Assembly (NCBI GenBank): GCA_026984275.1
Contig: JALSSM010000328.1
Span: 1-9,635 of the forward strand
Length of the DNA stretch: 9,635 nucleotides
Source of the DNA: Gammaproteobacteria bacterium
Lineage (GTDB): Bacteria; Pseudomonadota; Gammaproteobacteria; CAJXQU01
Direction of reading: 5' to 3'
Part shown: in pieces, positions 1 through 7,531 of the stretch
Layout: the number at the start of each line of letters is the position of its first letter
How positions within the stretch are numbered: position 1 is the first letter of the stretch
Notes under the pieces: generated by a model
What the model was told of the DNA's origin: nothing
The model's database searches: none
The model's input: only the letters and a program-made list of their open reading frames with translations
Translations under genes and position numbers: made by a program

Positions 1-540
1 TGGTAACGGCTCACCCTCCATAGATTTTGTCTGCCATTGTTCTGCTTCATTCAGATCGCGTCCACGTAGCAATAAGCTCTCATCCTTTTCATTGGCTTGC
101 CATTCAGCTGCACGCACCGTCAGACGTGTATGCGCACGAACACGATCCAGATCGGTGTTAATAACATCAATAAATTGATTGACCGCAACATCCGGAGCAT
201 CCGTTTCACTGATCAATAACCAGTTAAGGCTGGCCAGTTCATCAGGAATTTTTGAAGGCTCTGTTTCTTTATAAAGAACAGGAATCAGCCGCTTGTGTCT
301 GTTGATGGCGTGATCAAGTTCAAGCTGACAGATCTCAGATGCGACGGAATCCGGACTGATCATGAAAACAAAACAGTCAGCAGCATCTATGGCTGTATAG
401 ATTTCATGCATCCATTCGGCACTGGGTGGGATCCCTTCCCAGTCAACCCATGTTTTGTAACCCTTTTCATCCAGTACAGAATAAAAATGCTCTACGAAAG
501 TTTTATCTTCTCTGGCGTATGAGATGAAAAAATCGGTCAT
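1..540 (-). CDS. TIR-domain protein, partial (N-terminal 180 residues; C-terminus beyond the left edge)
   Basis: The frame opens with ATG at 540 and stays open to base 1 (180 codons), so the 3' end lies outside the window. Residues 1-130 form a TIR domain: FISYAREDK (box 1, residues 4-13), WVDWEGIPPSAEW (31-43), FVFMISPDSV (57-66), then SEICQLELDHA with E74 in the position of the NADase glutamate of catalytic TIRs, and RLIPVLY (84-90). Residues 140-170 (LLLRGRDLNEAEQW at 156-169) resemble the linker that, in large bacterial TIR proteins, leads into WD40, TPR or formylglycine-type modules; this is from family knowledge. The gene starts 63 bp after the stop of another TIR gene on the same strand, so the two are probably co-transcribed. 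There is no strong Shine-Dalgarno before this ATG, which may mean translational coupling or weak expression. A role in antiphage defence or signalling is inference. Confidence 0.88.
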   Translation of the reverse strand, partial: MTDFFISYAREDKTFVEHFYSVLDEKGYKTWVDWEGIPPSAEWMHEIYTAIDAADCFVFMISPDSVASEICQLELDHAINRHKRLIPVLYKETEPSKIPDELASLNWLLISETDAPDVAVNQFIDVINTDLDRVRAHTRLTVRAAEWQANEKDESLLLRGRDLNEAEQWQTKSMEGEPLP

Positions 541-603
541 CAGCTATCGTTATGATCCGAAAAAATCTGAGTAAAAGAAAATCGATTTATAGTGAATTTT
601 AAT

Positions 604-1539
604 TCATTTCTCTTCATCAAACTTCCAGTTTTCGGCAATTTTTTTGTCCAGCGCCATAACGACACGGCCACTATAATAACGGAGATTTTTGGCTTTCAGC
701 GATTTCTCTGTGTAACCCGACCAGGTGCCACTCATTACTTCACCATCCAGATCAGCAGGCTCCATAAGAACCGTTCCACAGATCGGTGTATTCCCCTCAC
801 TCCAGTAAGAAAGTGCTACATGACCATTTGCTGATACGACACCTTCCATTGGGTAAGGTTTTCCTTTTGCACCTTCTCCGACCATTCTGAGCCGGGTATC
901 GGTTGTCCAGCATGACAATGTATCGGTTTCAAAAACTTCCTCTGTGCCATCCTCGTTTACCTGAGTCCATACTGCATACCATTTTTTATTTTCTATTTGT
1001 CCTGCACGCTCTGCATTATGAAAGTGATCATGAAAAAGACTACGCGAAAAAGTTAACCGCTCTTCCTTACGGACTATTTTTAAATAATCTTCGATATCTG
1101 TTCCCCAGCTTTTCATCTCTGCTTCTCTGATCGCGCGACCATCACTTATTTCAAGTAATTTTGCACATAGTTTGGAAACACTAGTTAAGTCATCCCCATC
1201 AAAACCTGTCTGATCACCATAAACAGAATGTAATTTTTCTATTTGCAAAAAATAGGCAAGTGGAATTGGCTCCATATTTCTCCCGAGTGCAAAACCACTT
1301 TCCCACGCCACCCAGGTAACGCCATTAGATTCAGGTGTAATAATGGCAATAATTGCTTTGGACTTTTCCATTTCTTTTTTGATCTGCTTCCGCCAGTCTC
1401 CCAGCTCCATTCCTCCTGACGGTCTCGGATCACTGGAATACCAGGCTTTAATCTGCCCTTCACTTAATTTTTCAATAAGATTTTTGAACGCGTCTGCGAG
1501 ATTGCGTTCTTCATAGATATGACTGAGAAAGATTTTCAC
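604..1539 (-). CDS. TIR-domain protein with a beta-rich C-terminal domain
   Basis: A complete 311-aa protein. Residues 1-130 are TIR-like: MKIFLSHIYEE at the start, LGDWRKQIKKEMEKSKAIIAIITPES (46-71), then WVAWESGFALGR (76-87), in which E80 lies in the W-E-x-G-x-A context typical of catalytic bacterial TIR domains that hydrolyse or cyclise NAD+. Residues 130-180 are charged and helical. Residues 185-300 are rich in Trp, Gly and alternating hydrophobics (NKKWYAVWTQV, GHVALSYWSEG, GEVMSGTWSGYTE, YYSGRVVMAL), suggesting an all-beta barrel or sandwich that could bind a ligand; I do not recognise the family. The start has a strong Shine-Dalgarno (AGAGGTG ending 5 nt before ATG). A second TIR gene follows 63 bp downstream. 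A TIR effector or signal generator in defence is plausible by family, but no complete known system such as Thoeris or CBASS is visible here. Confidence 0.88.
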   Translation of the reverse strand: MKIFLSHIYEERNLADAFKNLIEKLSEGQIKAWYSSDPRPSGGMELGDWRKQIKKEMEKSKAIIAIITPESNGVTWVAWESGFALGRNMEPIPLAYFLQIEKLHSVYGDQTGFDGDDLTSVSKLCAKLLEISDGRAIREAEMKSWGTDIEDYLKIVRKEERLTFSRSLFHDHFHNAERAGQIENKKWYAVWTQVNEDGTEEVFETDTLSCWTTDTRLRMVGEGAKGKPYPMEGVVSANGHVALSYWSEGNTPICGTVLMEPADLDGEVMSGTWSGYTEKSLKAKNLRYYSGRVVMALDKKIAENWKFDEEK

Positions 1540-1709
1540 CGTATCACCTCTGTCGAAACTGAGTACTGCTTAATGCTGAATAATGTGATCAGAAACCTGA
1601 TGAGTTTGATCGAACTCCTCTCTTCACAATAATCCTAGCACTCAGAATGTGATCTGTCTTTTCCAGTCAGGTGTCCCCAGAAATTCATCACAAAAGAAGT
1701 CATGATTCT

Positions 1710-2333
1710 TTATGATTGTGGCGCATTAAATTCCTCAGTACTGTTTGCTCTGGGAAAGGGCTGATCAGGAATGGGACATTCAAGAAATTCACATAATGGC
1801 TCCCACGTTTGTGTTCCATCAAAAACAAGAAGTCGATCAGACGGCGCACTTTTCAGTACATTATCAACATGTTGATTATAAATACTGATTGCATGTGATC
1901 GATCGGTCATTCGTCCATCGAAAACTCCCTCCCAGATGACTCTGAATAACCATTCACCGATTTCTCGTAGAGCAGGATCAGAAGACTCAAAAGAACGAAG
2001 GCTGGCCGGTAAAATCGTATTAAGCACACTGGTATGCCAGCTTTCTGCATCTCGGACGTTGATAATTATTTTTGCTTCTGGATAGTATTCTGACAATTCT
2101 TTCCAGAAATTACAGGATGGCCAGTCTACTGTAGCATTGTAGTCGGCGTAAAGCGTATCCCAGTCCACCACCCTGCCCTGATGGGCATCATCCCACTGAT
2201 GAATGTGATCAGGATGATGATTGAAGAGTTCATACATGTGATAGCTAGGGCCAAAGCCTAATTGCTCAAGCGCCAGCTTCAGAGACAATGTTCCTGTTCG
2301 ACCAAAACCTGCACCTATGACTTTCAAACGCAT
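1710..2333 (-). CDS. Sulfotransferase family protein (PAPS-dependent type)
   Basis: A 207-aa protein resembling the small bacterial/eukaryotic sulfotransferase family with a P-loop-like PAPS-binding start. MRLKVIGAGFGRTGTLSLK contains the 5'-phosphosulfate-binding loop GRTGTLS (residues 11-17). INVRDAESWHTS (91-102), with R94 and S102, matches the 3'-phosphate-binding motif. VDWPSCNFWKEL (69-80) is also typical of the family. The expected reaction is transfer of sulfate from PAPS to a hydroxyl or amine; the acceptor cannot be read from sequence. The gene lies 27 bp downstream of rnr on the same strand and is probably read from the same transcript, although a functional link with RNase R is not expected. 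An AGAGAG sequence just upstream could be the ribosome binding site. About 170 bp separate its end from the TIR pair; no clear terminator is visible there. Confidence 0.85.
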   Translation of the reverse strand: MRLKVIGAGFGRTGTLSLKLALEQLGFGPSYHMYELFNHHPDHIHQWDDAHQGRVVDWDTLYADYNATVDWPSCNFWKELSEYYPEAKIIINVRDAESWHTSVLNTILPASLRSFESSDPALREIGEWLFRVIWEGVFDGRMTDRSHAISIYNQHVDNVLKSAPSDRLLVFDGTQTWEPLCEFLECPIPDQPFPRANSTEEFNAPQS

Positions 2334-2360
2334 TGAATGACTCTCTAAATTTATAGGAAA

Positions 2361-4550
2361 TTATGCCAACTCAAAGTCAATCTTCTTCTCATGCAGGTCA
2401 ACCCGTACAACTTTGACACGGATTTTATTGGCCAGCCGGTAGGATTTCCCGCTTCGTTCTCCTGTTAATTTTTGGCCAACAGGATCAAATTGATAGTAGT
2501 CATGCTTTAGTGCGGTAACATGAACCAGCCCTTCGACATAGATTTCGTCCAGTTCTACAAACAATCCAAATGATGTTACCGATGAGATAATGCCATCAAA
2601 TTCATCACCGACTTTATCCAACATATACTCGCACTTGAGCCAGCTAACGGCATCTCTTGTTGCCTCATCTGCACGCCGCTCAGTCATTGAGCAATGTTCT
2701 CCGAGAACTTGCATATCACTGTGGCTGTAGGTGTATCGATCAGCATTTCTGTGCCTGATCAAGTGCCGGATCGCTCGGTGCACCAGCAAGTCTGGATAAC
2801 GTCTGATCGGAGATGTGAAATGGGTATAGGCATCAAAAGCAAGCCCAAAGTGGCCCACATTATCCGGGCTATAGACAGCCAGTCGCATGGTTCGAAGAAG
2901 AATCGTCTGGATCAGATGTGCGTCTTCCCTGCCCTTGACCTGTTTAAGTAATTTAGCGAAGTCTTTTGCGGTTGGTTTATCGCCTCCGCCAAGCGTGACG
3001 CCAAGTTCTTTAAGAAACGTTCGTCGATCATTCAGTTTCTCTGCATCAGGCGTCTCATGTATGCGGTAAAGTGCAGGAATTTTATTTTCCAGCAAAAATT
3101 CTGCCGCCGCCACATTGGCTGCCACCATAAACTCCTCTATGAGTTTATGCGCATCATTTCGAAATACGGGTTCGATTTTTTCGATCTTTCGATCTTCACC
3201 AAAAATGATTCTTGTTTCTGTTGTATCGAAATCGATGGCACCTCTTTGTTCACGATTTTTGCGAAATAACTGATAAAGTGAATAAAGATCATCCAGATGC
3301 GGCACGACGTGATCGTATTGCTTGCGGAGTTTTTTATCGCCATCGATTACGATGGCGGCCATTTTGGTATAAGTCAACCGTGCAGCCGATCGCATGACCG
3401 CTTCAAAAAACTGATGTCGTTTAACTTTGCCCTGTGCATCCACATGAAGTTCGCACACCATGCAAAGCCGATCCACTTCTGGATTCAAAGAACAAAGACC
3501 ATTGGACAGTATTTCTGGCAACATAGGGATGACGCGATCAGGGAAATAAACCGACGTTCCCCGTTTGTGAGCTTCCTGATCCAGAGCTGATCCAACTTGC
3601 ACATAATGGGACACATCGGCAATTGCTACCAACAGACGCCACCCTTTCCCCTGTCGTTCACAATAGACGGCATCATCAAAATCCCGCGCATCCTCACCAT
3701 CAATCGTCACCAGTGGTAGATCGCGAAGATCTTCACGTGGATACTTTTTGGGTTGCTTATCTTTTTCCTTGACTTCAGGAGAAAGATCAGCGATCTGAGC
3801 ATCGACTTCTTCTGGCCATATTGTTGGCAATTCATGGGCACGGATCGCCACTTCGATCTCCATGCCAGGCGCCATGTGATCACCCATAACCTCGATGATC
3901 TTGCCAATCGGCTGACTTCTTTTATCCGGTTGTTTGACCAGAGCTGCTACGACGATCTGCCCCTCTTTTGCACCACCCGAAGCATCCTGTGGGATCAGAA
4001 TATCCTGATGGATACGTTTGTTATCAGGGACAACAAAACCAATACCGCCTTCCTGGTAATAACGACCGACAACCTGTTGATTGGCTCGCTCGAGTATCTC
4101 GACAACAGTCCCTTCCGGACGACCACGCCGATCCATACCAGTAATACTGATGACCGCACGATCGCCATGCAGCAACCTGCGCATCTGTCGGGCGGAAAGA
4201 AAAATATCATCTCCACCCTTGTCAGGTACCAGAAAACCAAATCCATCCGGATGGCCAATGACACGTCCAGCGATCAGATCGACTTCATCGACAGGTACAT
4301 AACCTCCCTTACGGTTGTATATCAATTGACCATCACGTTCCATTGCCCGCAGTCGTCTTTTCAAGGCAACAAGCTGCTCTTCATCCGTGATATTCAGATC
4401 ACTGGCAATATGATCAAATTTACGTGGGCCACCACATTCTTTCAGGTATTCGAGAATCAACTCCCGGCTGGGAATTGGATTCCCGTATTTTTCTACTTCA
4501 CGTTGATAATGCTTATCAACTTTTTTTCCGTATTTTTTCTTTTTACTCAT
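2361..4550 (-). CDS. rnr: Ribonuclease R (3'-5' exoribonuclease, RNB family)
   Basis: A 729-aa processive hydrolytic 3'-5' exoribonuclease that degrades structured RNA, rRNA fragments and stalled mRNAs. In order: a lysine-rich start (KKKKYGKK), an N-terminal winged-helix segment (about 25-90), two cold-shock/OB regions (about 95-155 and 160-225), the RNB catalytic domain (about 270-630) and a C-terminal S1 domain (about 648-729). The active-site motif TIDGEDARDFDDAV lies at about 282-295, with the metal-binding aspartates. FTSPIRRYPDLLVHR (578-592) is the other RNB signature. The start is ATG at 4550, because GAG lies 5 nt upstream; an in-frame GTG two codons earlier (4556) sits directly against the purine run and is less likely. 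The protein stops right after S1 (KIDFELA) and lacks the long basic tail of E. coli RNase R (813 aa). rlmB, the common downstream partner, is absent; a sulfotransferase gene follows instead. Confidence 0.97.
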   Translation of the reverse strand: MSKKKKYGKKVDKHYQREVEKYGNPIPSRELILEYLKECGGPRKFDHIASDLNITDEEQLVALKRRLRAMERDGQLIYNRKGGYVPVDEVDLIAGRVIGHPDGFGFLVPDKGGDDIFLSARQMRRLLHGDRAVISITGMDRRGRPEGTVVEILERANQQVVGRYYQEGGIGFVVPDNKRIHQDILIPQDASGGAKEGQIVVAALVKQPDKRSQPIGKIIEVMGDHMAPGMEIEVAIRAHELPTIWPEEVDAQIADLSPEVKEKDKQPKKYPREDLRDLPLVTIDGEDARDFDDAVYCERQGKGWRLLVAIADVSHYVQVGSALDQEAHKRGTSVYFPDRVIPMLPEILSNGLCSLNPEVDRLCMVCELHVDAQGKVKRHQFFEAVMRSAARLTYTKMAAIVIDGDKKLRKQYDHVVPHLDDLYSLYQLFRKNREQRGAIDFDTTETRIIFGEDRKIEKIEPVFRNDAHKLIEEFMVAANVAAAEFLLENKIPALYRIHETPDAEKLNDRRTFLKELGVTLGGGDKPTAKDFAKLLKQVKGREDAHLIQTILLRTMRLAVYSPDNVGHFGLAFDAYTHFTSPIRRYPDLLVHRAIRHLIRHRNADRYTYSHSDMQVLGEHCSMTERRADEATRDAVSWLKCEYMLDKVGDEFDGIISSVTSFGLFVELDEIYVEGLVHVTALKHDYYQFDPVGQKLTGERSGKSYRLANKIRVKVVRVDLHEKKIDFELA

Positions 4551-4622
4551 TGACACTCTTTATTGGGTCGGGTAGATTGCGCGTCCTTGATGGCTGTTCG
4601 CTGGACACAAGTCCTTATATGA

Positions 4623-4638
4623 TCTCACAACCGTGAGA
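4623..4638. other. Short perfect dyad between rnr and tRNA-Leu
   Basis: TCTCAC-AACC-GTGAGA is a perfect 6-bp inverted repeat with a 4-nt spacer, 19 bp before the tRNA and 72 bp upstream of the rnr start. There is no T-run on either side, so it is not an obvious terminator. A TATGAT hexamer at 4618-4623, just before it, could be the -10 element of the tRNA promoter; no good -35 at standard spacing was found. An operator or 5'-leader hairpin is possible, but this is weak. Confidence 0.3.
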
Positions 4639-4657
4639 ACTTTGGAAAGGCTTTCAG

Positions 4658-4744
4658 GCCCAGGTGGCGGAATTGGTAGACGCGCTAGCTTCAGGTGCTA
4701 GTGGGGGCAACCCCGTGGAGGTTCAAGTCCTCTCCTGGGCACCA
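4658..4744 (+). tRNA. tRNA-Leu (anticodon CAG)
   Basis: An 87-nt type II tRNA. The 7-bp acceptor stem GCCCAGG (4658-4664) pairs perfectly with CCTGGGC (4734-4740); discriminator A is at 4741 and CCA is encoded at 4742-4744. The anticodon stem CTAGC/GCTAG encloses the loop TTCAGGT, giving anticodon CAG (4692-4694), which reads CUG, with G at position 37. The long variable arm (TGGGGGCAACCCCGT, 4702-4716) is the leucine type. The T-arm contains GTTCAAGTC. It is transcribed divergently from rnr. No copy of its 3' end was seen elsewhere in the window, so there is no sign that it serves here as an integration site. Confidence 0.97.
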
Positions 4745-4862
4745 CTCTTTACACGGATCATCTGGTCCCTGCCTTACTTTTAAGATCAGACCTGTTGTTT
4801 TTAGTCCATGCATCGTCTGTTATCATGTATGTTTCATTTTCATCGATAAGTCGAATCAACAT

Positions 4863-5459
4863 TTGAACTCACTTGCAAAAAACATCTTTCTGCTGACTCT
4901 CACTGCCTTTACGTTTATCGGTGGTTATGCATTCCTGCGCTTTGCCTATCGTGTGACTGACACAACGCCCTTTACACAGGAAATCGTTTTAATCATTTTG
5001 GGAACGGTAGCAACAGTGCTGATTACTGCATTACTTCTTAACAAACAAACCGCTGTCGAAATTCAGAAAGAACAAAGTATCAAGTTTATTGACCTGAAAA
5101 CCAGGACCTATGAAGAATTGATCAATCAAATTGAAGAGATATCACAGTCTGAGAAGATAAATAAAGGCGATATGATCAGTATGCAGTTTATTACTCATAG
5201 ACTGGCGATCTTTTCATCGCCACAGGTTCTGGAAGAATTTCAGAATTTTCTGGAAGTTCTTGATACAAGAACAAAAGATAGAAAAATTTCCAGAGATGAT
5301 TCCATCATACTGGCCGAAAGTCTTGCTAATCTGACTGTTAAAATAAGAGAAGATCTAATCGGTGAAATGGATGCGCTCGGGAACTACTCTAAGAAACAAA
5401 TAAAAAATCTGATCCTTAGAAACTCAAGTGAATCTATGGAACTGTCTGAGCGTCAATAA
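4863..5459 (+). CDS. Unrecognised inner-membrane protein with two N-terminal helices and a cytoplasmic helical domain
   Basis: The frame is open well upstream, even into the tRNA, but has no ATG before the membrane segments. The most reasonable start is TTG at 4863 (198 aa). No clear Shine-Dalgarno precedes it, so the start is uncertain; ATT at 4836 is an alternative. Residues 7-27 (NIFLLTLTAF... to ...YAFLRF) and 40-59 (EIVLIILGTV... to ...ITALLL) are two transmembrane helices separated by a short polar loop. The rest is charged and helical, beginning NKQTAVEIQKEQSIKFIDLKTRTYEEL and continuing to a basic/polar tail, probably a cytoplasmic coiled coil. I do not recognise the family and assign no function. 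It is a single gene just after tRNA-Leu and convergent with nfo (23 bp between the stops, no terminator visible). Confidence 0.72.
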   Translation: MNSLAKNIFLLTLTAFTFIGGYAFLRFAYRVTDTTPFTQEIVLIILGTVATVLITALLLNKQTAVEIQKEQSIKFIDLKTRTYEELINQIEEISQSEKINKGDMISMQFITHRLAIFSSPQVLEEFQNFLEVLDTRTKDRKISRDDSIILAESLANLTVKIREDLIGEMDALGNYSKKQIKNLILRNSSESMELSERQ

Positions 5460-5482
5460 AATGTAAATAGCCATTGTTCCAA

Positions 5483-6331
5483 TCAAGTATCCACTAAATC
5501 ATAGAGTTCCTTGATCTCTTCAGGCCAGAAGTTGGAATCAACAGTTTCAAGTACCATAGGAATGTCATCAAATCTTGAATCATTCATGATATAGCGAAAC
5601 ACTTCCCATCCCAGTTTTCCTTTTCCCAGGCTTTCGTGGCGATCAAGTTTTGCACCTAAATCCGGCTTGGAGTCATTGAGGTGCATTCCAGATAAAAATT
5701 TAAACCCGACTATCTGATCGAAGTGTGAAAACGTCTGATCACATGTTTCCTTTGTTCTCAGATCATAACCGGCTACAAAGGTATGGCAGGTATCAAGACA
5801 AACGCCCACACGGGTTTTATCATCAACGTGTTCAATAATGGTTGCGAGGTGTTCAAAACGATACCCCAAATTGGTTCCCTGACCAGCCGTGTTTTCGATC
5901 ACGGCGGTTATTCCTTTCGTTTCTGTCAGTGCCTGATTGATAGACTCGGCGACTCTTTTGAGACCCTCTTCTTCAGAAATCTTACTAAGATGACTTCCGG
6001 GATGAAAATTAAGCAGCTTTAAACCAAGCTGTTCTGCCCTTTTCATCTCATCAATAAAAGCATCCAGTGATTTTTTATGTGCGTCTATCTCTGGATGGGC
6101 CAGGTTGATCAGATAACTGTCATGTGGAAGGACATAATCAGGTGCAATGTCTGCTTTCCTGAGATTCTCTCTGAATGCTTCAATCGTCTTTTCATCGTAA
6201 GGTTTTGCTTTCCATTGCCGCTGGTTTTTCAGGAACAGGGCGAATGCTTTTGCCCCAATTTTACTCGCATTGAGTGGTGCATTCTGGACTCCCCCTGAAG
6301 CACTGACATGAGCACCAACATATTTGGCCAT
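5483..6331 (-). CDS. nfo: Endonuclease IV (AP endonuclease, deoxyribonuclease IV)
   Basis: A 282-aa trizinc AP endonuclease of base excision repair. It cleaves 5' to abasic sites and removes blocked 3' ends. It is a TIM-barrel protein of normal family length (E. coli Nfo is 285 aa). All nine zinc ligands known from E. coli are present, shifted by +1: H70, H110, E146, D180, H183, H217, D230, H232 and E262. The signatures are visible as LNFHPGSH (107-114), VIENTAGQG (144-152), VCLDTCHTFVAGYD (177-190) and HLNDSKPDLGAKLDRHESLGKG. The start is ATG at 6331, with an AAAGGG ribosome binding site that overlaps the TAA stop of the upstream Yip1 gene. It is the last gene of a three-gene minus-strand unit, 9 bp after the preceding gene, so translational coupling is likely. 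Confidence 0.97.
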   Translation of the reverse strand: MAKYVGAHVSASGGVQNAPLNASKIGAKAFALFLKNQRQWKAKPYDEKTIEAFRENLRKADIAPDYVLPHDSYLINLAHPEIDAHKKSLDAFIDEMKRAEQLGLKLLNFHPGSHLSKISEEEGLKRVAESINQALTETKGITAVIENTAGQGTNLGYRFEHLATIIEHVDDKTRVGVCLDTCHTFVAGYDLRTKETCDQTFSHFDQIVGFKFLSGMHLNDSKPDLGAKLDRHESLGKGKLGWEVFRYIMNDSRFDDIPMVLETVDSNFWPEEIKELYDLVDT

Positions 6332-6340
6332 GAAAACCCT

Positions 6341-7024
6341 TTATTTGCCTTGTGTTGCTTCTTCCATACCACGCATAAACTCACCAAAGGCCTTACCCGC
6401 TTCTTCGGGTGTCATATCTTCCATATTCTCCAGACTCTTACCCATTTGTTGTTCAAACTTACCCATGTGCTGTTCCATATTACGCGCTGTTCTTTCACCA
6501 CTGAGATTAACAATGACACCAATAAAAGCGAGAATACCAAACACGATCATGGCCGTTTGTTGATTTAATCCGTGGACTTCTGTACTGGCGATCCACATAA
6601 GATAAGCTCCCCACAGAACAGGAACAATCGATCCAAGATAAGGGATCATCGTCAATACGGCTGTTACAGGAAGGATCCCCATAGAATAGGCCACGCAACG
6701 ATAAGCTGTTTCGTAATTATTTTCTGATCCCATCAACTTCCAGATCACAAACAGGATGGCGGCCGAAACAAAACTTCCGATCAACATCATAATCGGAACA
6801 ACGATCAGGGCACTAATCCCCGCCGCTGCCATTCGACCACCGCCGAAAAGAGAAAATAGTGTAAAGATAATGGCGGCAATAAACGCCATAACAATGACAA
6901 AGATGACAGGCTCAACAAAACCACCAGACTTCTGCATATTGCGATAAAAATCAACAGGGTTGGTGATGACGGCCTTTGCATCATCTATTACTTTTGAAAG
7001 ATCAAAACCGGTTGTGTTATCCAT
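6341..7024 (-). CDS. Yip1-family multispanning membrane protein
   Basis: A 227-aa protein. The start MDNTTGFDLSKVIDDAKAVITNPVDFYRNM followed by four or five hydrophobic spans (about 38-60, 68-96, 111-128, 131-146 and 157-173) matches bacterial YIP1/DUF1282-type proteins. Typical features are NPVDFYRNM before the first span and SYETAYR-like (here NNYETAYRCVAYSM, 102-115) before the third. The cytoplasmic C-terminus (175-227) is Met-, Glu- and Gln-rich, with a short repeated element HMGKFEQQMGKS. The function in bacteria is unknown. The start has a GGGGG ribosome binding site 4 nt upstream. It lies 19 bp after the upstream membrane protein gene and 9 bp before nfo, so the three are probably one operon. 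Confidence 0.85.
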   Translation of the reverse strand: MDNTTGFDLSKVIDDAKAVITNPVDFYRNMQKSGGFVEPVIFVIVMAFIAAIIFTLFSLFGGGRMAAAGISALIVVPIMMLIGSFVSAAILFVIWKLMGSENNYETAYRCVAYSMGILPVTAVLTMIPYLGSIVPVLWGAYLMWIASTEVHGLNQQTAMIVFGILAFIGVIVNLSGERTARNMEQHMGKFEQQMGKSLENMEDMTPEEAGKAFGEFMRGMEEATQGK

Positions 7025-7043
7025 AGTACCCCCTTTTTTCGTG

Positions 7044-7460
7044 CTAGCTTACATGATAGGCCCATTCCCAGTAGATCAGGAATAAACCTGTTACGATGGC
7101 GATGATAGCTTGCCAGCCCAAACCGCTGATCAATAAAAATCCACCGATCACGGCTAATGACAGGCCCAGAAAATATAAGGTTGGGCCAGGTATCAGATCA
7201 TATTGTCGTCGGCGAAGTGCAGAAATAATCAGACTGACTCCAGCTAAAAGTGTACAAAAAGCAACCACTAACCATAATATCGAATAGATTATCGTCGCAT
7301 AATTATAGGGAGAGTCATGTGTCCTGAATTCAGAAAAAATAATATTGAACATCTTCCAGGTCGGCATTATACCCCAGGCACCCGCAGCAAGAACCAGGGT
7401 TCCAATGATAAAAATGAGTATGCTTCGACCGGCTGAACTTCGATCCAGATCTGAATGCAT
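7044..7460 (-). CDS. Small four-helix integral membrane protein, family not recognised
   Basis: The ATG at 7460 gives 138 aa and is chosen because a near-perfect Shine-Dalgarno (GGAGGGA) lies 6 nt upstream; a TTG 13 codons earlier (7499) has no such site. Four hydrophobic segments are visible: about 12-31 (RSILIFIIGTLVLAAGAWGI), 56-81, 92-113 and 115-131. A polar loop (SEFRTHDSPYNYA, 43-55) follows the first span, and a basic loop (ALRRRQYDLIPGP) sits between spans two and three. It is the first gene of the minus-strand unit leading to the Yip1-family gene and nfo, and is divergent from the DUF2130 gene. No function can be assigned. Confidence 0.78.
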   Translation of the reverse strand: MHSDLDRSSAGRSILIFIIGTLVLAAGAWGIMPTWKMFNIIFSEFRTHDSPYNYATIIYSILWLVVAFCTLLAGVSLIISALRRRQYDLIPGPTLYFLGLSLAVIGGFLLISGLGWQAIIAIVTGLFLIYWEWAYHVS

Positions 7461-7466
7461 TTCTAA

Positions 7467-7473
7467 TCCCTCC
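7467..7473 (-). promoter_or_regulatory. Ribosome binding site deciding the start of the four-helix membrane protein
   Basis: On the minus strand GGAGGGA lies 6 nt before the ATG at 7460. It sits inside the coding frame that would exist if the upstream TTG (7499) were used, which argues for the shorter protein. Confidence 0.8.
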
Positions 7474-7531
7474 GGATTTTGTTTATTCTTGTTGTTCAAA
7501 GTTTTTTTATAGAATCATAAACGGAAGTGGT

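Noticed and set aside
1..1539. A known Thoeris or CBASS system
   Set aside because: There is no ThsA-like SIR2/SLOG or macro-domain gene and no nucleotidyltransferase in view; TIR domains alone do not define these systems.
1581..1595. CRP-type operator (TGTGATC near 1584-1590)
   Set aside because: The second half-site TCACA at proper spacing is missing.
3753..4553. A long open frame of 266 codons on the plus strand opposite rnr
   Set aside because: It is fully antisense to the conserved RNase R gene, shows no recognisable domain, and is explained by the codon bias of the real gene.
4658..4744. tRNA-Leu as the attachment site of a mobile element carrying the TIR genes
   Set aside because: No integrase, no repeat of the tRNA 3' end was found, and the conserved gene rnr lies between the tRNA and the TIR genes.
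4695..4862. N-terminal extension of the two-helix membrane protein back into tRNA-Leu
   Set aside because: The only upstream GTG lies in the anticodon arm of the tRNA; translation from there is not credible.
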